Positions 6,583 to 10,711 of a stretch of DNA of 10,711 nt are shown one piece after another. Position numbers and translations under genes: made by a program. The notes beneath the pieces are model-generated. The model ran no database searches. It was given only the letters and a program-made list of their open reading frames with translations, and had not been told where the DNA came from. Origin of the DNA: CAZYTX01 sp964650485 (GTDB lineage: Bacteria; RBG-13-61-14; DATKZS01); assembly GCA_964650485.1 (NCBI GenBank), contig CAZYTX010000077.1, forward strand, positions 1-10,711, written 5' to 3'. The stretch's first letter is position 1. Each line of letters begins with the position of its first letter.

Positions 6583-7818
6583 TCACACCCTCTCCAGTAT
6601 GGCCACGTTCAGCGCGGCCTCTTCAAGCCCGATGTTGCCTCCCCCGTTCTCGGTGAGCCCTATCCTCGCCCCTTCGACCTGCCTTTTACCGGCCTCGCCC
6701 CGGAGCTGCCACACTATCTCCGCGACCTGGCCGGCGCCGGTGGCCCCCACCGGGTGCCCCTTTGACTCCAGTCCGCCCGAGGGGTTCACCGGTCTCTTGC
6801 CTGTAAGCGCGGTGTGCCCGGCCTCTGAAAACGGGCCGCCCTCGCCCGGCTTGCAGAACTTCATGTTCTCGAGGGCCCGGAGCTCTCCGAACGCAGTGGC
6901 GTCGTGCACCTCTGCCACGTCAATGTCCTCGGGACCCAGCCCGGCCGTCTCATAGGCCTTGTCAGCCACCAGCTCGCCTATGTCCGGCTCGTCAAACCCC
7001 CGGTCGCGCCCGGATGACTGGGCCAGGGCCCTTATCTTCACCGGCCTCTGTGCCCCCAGCTTTTTCAGGGCATCCCCCGAGCAGAGTATGAGGGCCGCGG
7101 CACCGTCCCCCACTGGCGAGCACATGGGCCTGGTAAGGGGAAAGCTGACCTCGGGCGATTCCAGCACATCCTCGATTGTCATGGGCTTCTGGTACTGGGC
7201 ATAGGGGTTGAACTGCGAGTTGTAGTGGTTCTTGGCGCTTATGGCGGCGAGCTGGCGCTGCGTGGTCCCGAACCTGTCCATGTGCATGCGGCAGGCCATG
7301 GCGTACACGTCCATGAACATGCTGCGTTTGCCCCCGGAGTCCCCCTTTTTGCCGGCCTTCTCGGCGGCCTGGGATGCGCTCTGCCTGGCCATCTTCTTGA
7401 ATGCGGCGATAACGTCCTGGTCCATGGATGCCGAGTAGAGCGAGAGCCGCTTGTCCCTGTCCTCCAGGTACATCTTCTCCATGCCCAGGCAAAGACCGAC
7501 CTCGTGCAGGCCCAGGGCCACGTCCATCCAGGTGACCATTAAAGCGGTGGCCGAGGATGCGCAGGCGTTCTCGATGTTGAACACCGGGAACCCGCCCAGC
7601 CCCATTGCCCGGAGCACCACCTGGCCTCTGATGGACTCCTGCCCGGTGGCTATGCCGGCGTAGGCGTTGCCCACCGAGGCCACCTCCAGCTTTTCCTTGT
7701 CCACGCCGGCGTGCCCCAGCGCGGCCTCCACAGCCTGGCGCACCAGCTCTTTGAGGTTTTTGTCCTGGTGCTTTCCGAACCGGGTCATGCCGGCCCCGAT
7801 CACGTATACTTCCCTCAT
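6583..7818 (-). CDS. Thiolase-like acyl-CoA enzyme (SCP2/acetyl-CoA acetyltransferase type)
   Basis: The 411-aa protein has the thiolase fold in the SCP2-like/archaeal-thiolase branch. MREVYVIGAGMTRFGKH opens the Rossmann-like N half; the nucleophile is Cys86 in ENACASSATALM; EVHDATAFGEL (His305) and ESKGHPVGATGAGQ (His355) are the other active-site loops. The C-terminal second cysteine of classical thiolases (CxG type) is replaced by NGGGN (391-395), as in thiolase-like relatives that often act with a DUF35 partner. Claisen condensation or thiolysis of acyl-CoA is expected; the substrate is not defined. The ATG at 7818 has AAGGAGAG at the normal distance; the reading frame runs 17 codons further up but those look non-coding. 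It is the first gene of the operon with the ferredoxin-nitroreductase: the TGA at 6585-6583 is 2 bases from that gene's ATG (6580) and overlaps its GTG. No DUF35 gene is in the window. Confidence 0.85.
   Translation of the reverse strand: MREVYVIGAGMTRFGKHQDKNLKELVRQAVEAALGHAGVDKEKLEVASVGNAYAGIATGQESIRGQVVLRAMGLGGFPVFNIENACASSATALMVTWMDVALGLHEVGLCLGMEKMYLEDRDKRLSLYSASMDQDVIAAFKKMARQSASQAAEKAGKKGDSGGKRSMFMDVYAMACRMHMDRFGTTQRQLAAISAKNHYNSQFNPYAQYQKPMTIEDVLESPEVSFPLTRPMCSPVGDGAAALILCSGDALKKLGAQRPVKIRALAQSSGRDRGFDEPDIGELVADKAYETAGLGPEDIDVAEVHDATAFGELRALENMKFCKPGEGGPFSEAGHTALTGKRPVNPSGGLESKGHPVGATGAGQVAEIVWQLRGEAGKRQVEGARIGLTENGGGNIGLEEAALNVAILERV
6588..6595 (-). promoter_or_regulatory. Ribosome binding site that sets the nitroreductase start
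   Basis: GGAGAGGG lies inside the 3' end of the thiolase gene, 7 bases before the ATG at 6580. It favours that ATG (MAKKKYRR) over the upstream GTG at 6586, which would be too close to it. Confidence 0.6.
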
Positions 7819-7842
7819 TTCGAGCTCTCCTTTTAAACAAAT

Positions 7843-7869
7843 ACTATAACCCCGTCCAAGTTTTTTCAA
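7843..7869 (-). promoter_or_regulatory. Possible promoter of the thiolase/nitroreductase operon
   Basis: On the minus strand TTGAAA (7869-7864) and TATAGT (7848-7843) match the -35 and -10 boxes at 5/6 each, but the spacer is only 15 bases, shorter than ideal. Transcription would begin near 7836, a short leader before the AAGGAGAG ribosome site. This site and the kinase promoter candidate share the 116-base divergent gap, so the two operons may be controlled together. Confidence 0.35.
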
Positions 7870-7880
7870 AAGGCGGTTGA

Positions 7881-7909
7881 TTGACTCCTCTGATCTGTCG
7901 TATTATTGA
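7881..7909 (+). promoter_or_regulatory. Possible promoter of the kinase/FHA operon
   Basis: TTGACT (7881-7886), a 5/6 -35 box, is 17 bases from TATTGA (7904-7909), a weaker 3/6 -10; TATTAT at 7901 gives a better -10 but a 14-base spacer. A start near 7916 would leave about 19 bases before the ATG at 7935. If the promoter is real, the TTG at 7881 cannot be the translation start. Confidence 0.25.
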
Positions 7910-7934
7910 TTGCAAAGCCAGGCTCGATGAAAGG

Positions 7935-9029
7935 ATGACTGCAAGATACGAAAGCATTAATTTCGGCCGCTACGAGGTCATAGGCGAGCTGGGCCGCGGC
8001 TCCATGGGCGTGGTGTACAAGGCCCGGGACCCGGTGATCGGCCGGCTGGTGGCGGTAAAGTCCATACCCGAGACCTTCGGGCTGGAGAGCGGCAAGAGGG
8101 AGGAGTTCATAAAGCGGCTGCGGCAGGAGGCCATGACCGCGGGCAGGCTCCAGCACCCGGGCATAGTCACCATCTACGACGTGGGGGAGACCGAGCAGGG
8201 TCCCTTCATCGCCATGGAGTACCTGGACGGGGTCTCTTTGCGCGACGTGATCTCCGCGCGCAAGGAGATAAGCCTCTACCAGCTCGCGGACATCATCGCC
8301 CAGGTGGGCCACGGCCTGGATTACGCGCATTCCAGGGCCATCATCCACAGGGACATAAAACCGGCAAACATCATGATCGTGGCTGACAACCGGGTGAAGA
8401 TCATGGACCTCGGAATTGCCAGGCTCCCCATGAGCGAGCTTACAAAGGAGGGCAAGCTGGTGGGCTCGCCCAGCTACATGTCGCCCGAGCAGCTCGCCGG
8501 AAAGGCCATTGACGGAAGGTCCGACCTGTTCAGCCTGGGAGTGTCCATATACCAGATCATGACCTTCAAGAAGCCCTTCCCGGGCGAGGACATTAACGAG
8601 ATATGCTACAAGATCGTGCACGACGAGCCAGTGCCGCCGTCCGCGCACGACCCCGGGCTGCCCGAAGAGCTCGACCTGTTCATAAACACCGCGCTGGCAA
8701 AGAGGCCGGAAGAGAGGTTCCAGTCGGGCGGGGAGCTCGCCGAGCGGCTCTACGCCATTGCCGAGGCGTCCCTGGGAGAGAGGCCGGATGAGGAGAGGCG
8801 CGACCGCGAGACCGGCGACATAAGGGCCCAGGGCCTGAAAAAGCAGCACGAGCAAAGCTCCACAAGCAACCCCAGCCTCACGCACACCTCCACCATTGAC
8901 GACATCTTCCAGGACCTGACGCGCACCGCGCGCATAGTGGACCTTTCAAGACAGACAAAGAAGGTAAAGTGGAAGTGGTGGGTCGTAATAGCTGCCGCGG
9001 CCCTGGGGCTTTTGCTGCTCTTCATGCTC
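7935..9029 (+). CDS. Tail-anchored Hanks-type Ser/Thr protein kinase
   Basis: This 365-aa kinase has all main elements: Gly loop ELGRGSMGVV (18-27), catalytic-fold Lys42 in VAVK, helix-C Glu65, HRDIKPANIM (138-147) with catalytic Asp140 and Asn145, DLG (158-160) in place of DFG, activation segment with GSPSYMSPEQ (177-186), and GRSDLFSLGV. The kinase domain covers about 12-272. A Ser/Thr-rich linker follows (about 285-345), with SSTSNPSLTHTSTIDD and TRTAR as possible autophosphorylation sites. One hydrophobic helix (347-365, WWVVIAAAALGLLLLF) ends the protein, so it is tail-anchored with the kinase domain in the cytoplasm and no outside sensor domain such as PASTA. The ATG at 7935 is chosen because the upstream frame to TTG 7881 looks non-coding; the ribosome site there is weak (AAAGG adjacent). 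The stop TAA (9030-9032) overlaps the ribosome site of the downstream FHA gene, so the two are an operon. Confidence 0.9.
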
Positions 9030-9045
9030 TAAAGGAGATAAAAAG

Positions 9046-9972
9046 ATGAGATTGCAATGCCCGGGATGCCTCTCAATCCTCGACCTCGATCACGAGGCCG
9101 AAAAGAAAAAGGTGCTCCTCAAGTGCCCCCAGTGCCTGTACGTGTTCCTGGCAAGACCGGAAACCGAGCCCGGTAAAGAAGAGCCCGAAGAGGGGGAAGT
9201 CAAGGGAGAGGCCACCGTGCTCTTCTCCGAGGCCCCGCCAAAGAGCGACGCCCGGGAGTTCCAGTGGAACCGGCCCGGGGCCAGCATCACCATAATCGAG
9301 GGCGACGACCAGGGCATACACAAGAAGCTCTCCGAGGGCCCCATCACCATCGGCAGGAGGGGGGGCCTTGCCATAGACGACAAGTCCATGTCACGCGAGC
9401 ATTGCATCATCGAGAAGAGGGACGACGGCTGGTGGGTGAAAGACCTGGACAGCCTCAACGGCACATGGGTGAACCAGGAGAAGGTCGAGGAGGAAAAGCT
9501 CGCCCACCTTGACGAGATAAAGGTCGGCAGGACCCGCATCCTCTTTGCCGAGGCCGGGGGACCCTCCGAGCTCAGCCTGGAGAACAGGGAGGACGAGCAG
9601 AGCTCCGAGATTGACCAGACAAAGGTTGACAGGGCATCGCGAGAGCCGGAGATTCCTCTTCCAGAGGGGCGGGAGTTCTATTTCGAGTTCATGACCGGAC
9701 CTAAAAAGGCGCGCTTCGTGAAGCTGGAAAAGGCAAGGGAGATCGTGGGCAGGGGAGAGGAAGCGGACATAAGGCTCGACGACCACGGCGTGTCCAGGAA
9801 GCACGTCATGATCGAGACACACTCGCGCGAGCACGTCTACATCTCCGACCTGGCATCGCAGAACGGCACATGGCTCAACGGCATGCGAATACGCACCACG
9901 CGACTGATCCACGGCGACCTGGTGAGGATGGGCGGCTCGGTGCTAAAGTTCATAGTCCACGACACGCCGTGA
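9046..9972 (+). CDS. Zinc-ribbon protein with two FHA domains
   Basis: The 308-aa protein opens with a MJ0042-type zinc ribbon, CPGC (5-8) and CPQC (27-30). An acidic linker (41-70) holds EATVLF (55-60). The first FHA domain (about 81-168) shows IGRRGGLAIDDKSMSREH and DSLNGTWVN; the second (about 215-304) shows VGRGEEADIRLDDHGVSRKH and SQNGTWLNG. Both keep the G-R, S-R-x-H and N-G-T/x signatures needed to hold phosphothreonine, so each can probably bind it. A linker (170-210) lies between the domains, with a Thr in IDQTKVDR. The ATG at 9046 is preceded by AAAGGAGA (9031-9038), 13 bases after the kinase stop. It has no signal peptide or membrane helix and is likely a cytosolic adaptor that docks to the phosphorylated kinase linker. 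The zinc ribbon may bind a nucleic acid or protein; that is not known. Confidence 0.88.
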   Translation: MRLQCPGCLSILDLDHEAEKKKVLLKCPQCLYVFLARPETEPGKEEPEEGEVKGEATVLFSEAPPKSDAREFQWNRPGASITIIEGDDQGIHKKLSEGPITIGRRGGLAIDDKSMSREHCIIEKRDDGWWVKDLDSLNGTWVNQEKVEEEKLAHLDEIKVGRTRILFAEAGGPSELSLENREDEQSSEIDQTKVDRASREPEIPLPEGREFYFEFMTGPKKARFVKLEKAREIVGRGEEADIRLDDHGVSRKHVMIETHSREHVYISDLASQNGTWLNGMRIRTTRLIHGDLVRMGGSVLKFIVHDTP

Positions 9973-10063
9973 TTGCGGCCACCAGGGGCTTGTCCTTTGA
10001 AAGACGGCTTACGTTCATCACGGAAAAGCCCGGTAGGGCCCCGTCCTGGTCAACGCGCTCCAT
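9950..10063 (-). CDS. Possible small ORF or truncated gene, unknown function
   Basis: The 37-codon frame starts at ATG 10063 (MERVDQDGALPGFSVM) with AAGGAAG about 6 bases upstream and stops inside the end of the convergent FHA gene. The frame stays G/C-rich in third positions upstream of that ATG too (IIRAAEKEAV), which suggests real coding DNA that has lost its original start. I recognise no family. The last codons (ITACRGL) overlap the FHA gene and may have been created by the junction. It could be the decayed remainder of a third gene after the DUF6788-like and YDF-motif genes. Confidence 0.22.
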   Translation of the reverse strand: MERVDQDGALPGFSVMNVSRLSKDKPLVAAITACRGL

Positions 10064-10094
10064 TACCGCTTCCTTCTCCGCGGCCCGGATGATT

Positions 10095-10319
10095 CTACTT
10101 CTCGCGCTTCTCTGCCTGCACCGGCGCTGCCTTGGCTATGGCCCGCAGGGCACGGTTTACGGACTCGGCGTCAGGATAGAGCCGGGCCACGTCGGGATCG
10201 AGCACCACTACGTTGCTCCCCTCGGCATAGCGCTTTGCATACTTCCCGCGCACGCCCCCGGAAAAGTCATACTCCTTGCGCATTTCTTCCTGCTTACCCT
10301 TTTTTTCCTCCTTGCTCAT
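10095..10319 (-). CDS. Small YDF-motif protein, possible antitoxin
   Basis: From the ATG at 10319 this gene encodes 74 aa. The central part MRKEYDFSGGVRGKYAKRYAEG followed by SNVVVLDPDVARLYPDAESVNRALRAIAK is a motif set seen in short, widespread hypothetical proteins, often near toxin-antitoxin or mobile genes in Desulfobacterota and cyanobacteria. It is highly charged, with a Lys/Glu-rich N terminus, and no membrane segment. An antitoxin role is plausible but not shown; no toxin is recognisable beside it. The start is uncertain: TTG 10370 (overlapping the DUF6788-like gene), ATG 10319 and ATG 10283 are all in frame, and none has a good ribosome site. ATG 10319 lies 28 bases after the upstream stop and is the compromise. 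Confidence 0.55.
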   Translation of the reverse strand: MSKEEKKGKQEEMRKEYDFSGGVRGKYAKRYAEGSNVVVLDPDVARLYPDAESVNRALRAIAKAAPVQAEKREK

Positions 10320-10347
10320 AGCTTGAGAGTACCGTTTTCTAAGCCTA

Positions 10348-10656
10348 TCAAGTCGCCTTTTTCTTTTCAAGCTCCATTCTGGTTTTTGAGCGCTCGATCT
10401 CGAGGTTGACCCATTTTTCAGTAAGTTTTTTAAAGCGTCGGTAGTTTGCGATCTGTTTTTTGATCTCTGGGGCGGACTCCGGCCGGATGTATTCGGTGCG
10501 GCCTTTCCCCATGTGGGTGTAGCTCAGTTGATAATAGGTTCCGGCCTCTCCGCGCTTCTGACGAGTCAACGATCCTGGCCTCATCTCGCCCACCTCCGCC
10601 AGTTCCGCTTTGATCCGCTTGATCCTTTCCTCCATTCGCTCCAGCTTCGTCTCCAT
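10348..10656 (-). CDS. DUF6788-like small protein
   Basis: This 102-aa protein has an N-terminal coiled-coil helix (METKLERMEERIKRIKAELA), a short core MRPGSLTRQ (25-33) and YYQLSYTHMGKGRTEYIRPE (41-60), then a charged helix (65-100) with KKQIANYRRFKKL. The MRxGSL...YYxLSYT...RTEYIRPE pattern is that of DUF6788, small proteins often located beside transposases; function unknown, possibly DNA binding. The window's last 13 bases hold no clear neighbour, so a transposase cannot be confirmed here. The start is the ATG at 10656, six bases after AAGGAG; the frame is open to ATG 10698, but that start lacks a ribosome site. The stop at 10348 is 28 bases from the next gene's ATG. Confidence 0.75.
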   Translation of the reverse strand: METKLERMEERIKRIKAELAEVGEMRPGSLTRQKRGEAGTYYQLSYTHMGKGRTEYIRPESAPEIKKQIANYRRFKKLTEKWVNLEIERSKTRMELEKKKAT

Positions 10657-10662
10657 TTCGTT

Positions 10663-10668
10663 CTCCTT
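10663..10668 (-). promoter_or_regulatory. Ribosome binding site of the DUF6788-like gene
   Basis: AAGGAG lies 6 bases before the ATG at 10656 and fixes that start over the in-frame ATG at 10698, which has no such site. Confidence 0.6.
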
Positions 10669-10711
10669 GTTCCATTGTATCACGGCGCTTGCTCTCATTT
10701 CGCTTTTTTGA

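Noticed and set aside
9870..10409. 179-codon plus-strand frame over the end of the FHA gene and the YDF-motif gene
   Set aside because: Shadow frame running antisense to the small minus-strand genes; composition and content look non-coding.
10674..10679. TACAAT as a -10 box for the DUF6788-like gene (minus strand)
   Set aside because: Transcription would begin inside the ribosome site, leaving no room for it, and no -35 box was seen.

Overview
The window is most likely a fragment of an anaerobic, uncultured Desulfobacterota-like (deltaproteobacterial) chromosome. The flanking genes are GC-rich, mostly have strong Shine-Dalgarno sites, and belong to families common there: LL-diaminopimelate aminotransferase, an SCP2-type thiolase-like enzyme, a ferredoxin-nitroreductase fusion, and a Ser/Thr kinase with a zinc-ribbon/FHA partner. 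The assignment comes from gene content and composition only, so it is moderate-confidence at best.

Layout. 1-54 is the 3' part of an initiator tRNA-Met. 364-1530 (+) is dapL, in the lysine/cell-wall diaminopimelate pathway. 1606-1903 (+) is a small antitoxin gene followed by the collapsed remnant of its RelE-type toxin. 1904-5520 is a block of lower-GC DNA (near 45% in a line counted by hand, against about 58-77% in lines of flanking genes). It carries two minus-strand genes for exported proteins: an approximately 119-cysteine repeat protein (1928-4177) and a Tat-type putative lipoprotein with a fibronectin III-like domain (4215-5354). Neither has a Shine-Dalgarno site; both have an archaeal-looking TATA box about 28-32 bases before the ATG. 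In the lipoprotein gene 9 of 10 arginines use AGA/AGG. The block therefore looks foreign, possibly from a DPANN-like archaeon, or it is an assembly join. A 25-codon helix-turn-helix remnant sits at its right edge.

5534-7818 (-) returns to the GC-rich background with a two-gene operon: a thiolase-like acyl-CoA enzyme, then a 2x[4Fe-4S] ferredoxin-nitroreductase fusion, close enough for translational coupling. Divergent from it, 7935-9972 (+) is a second operon: a tail-anchored Ser/Thr protein kinase, then a zinc-ribbon protein with two FHA domains, which probably form a phospho-signalling pair. 9950-10698 (-) holds small accessory genes: a DUF6788-like protein, a small YDF-motif protein that may be an antitoxin, and a possible truncated ORF running into the end of the FHA gene.

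The most interesting parts are the foreign-looking exported-protein block with its archaeal-style start signals, the broken toxin beside an intact antitoxin, and the kinase/dual-FHA pair. I did not find a clearly new multi-gene defence or mobile system.
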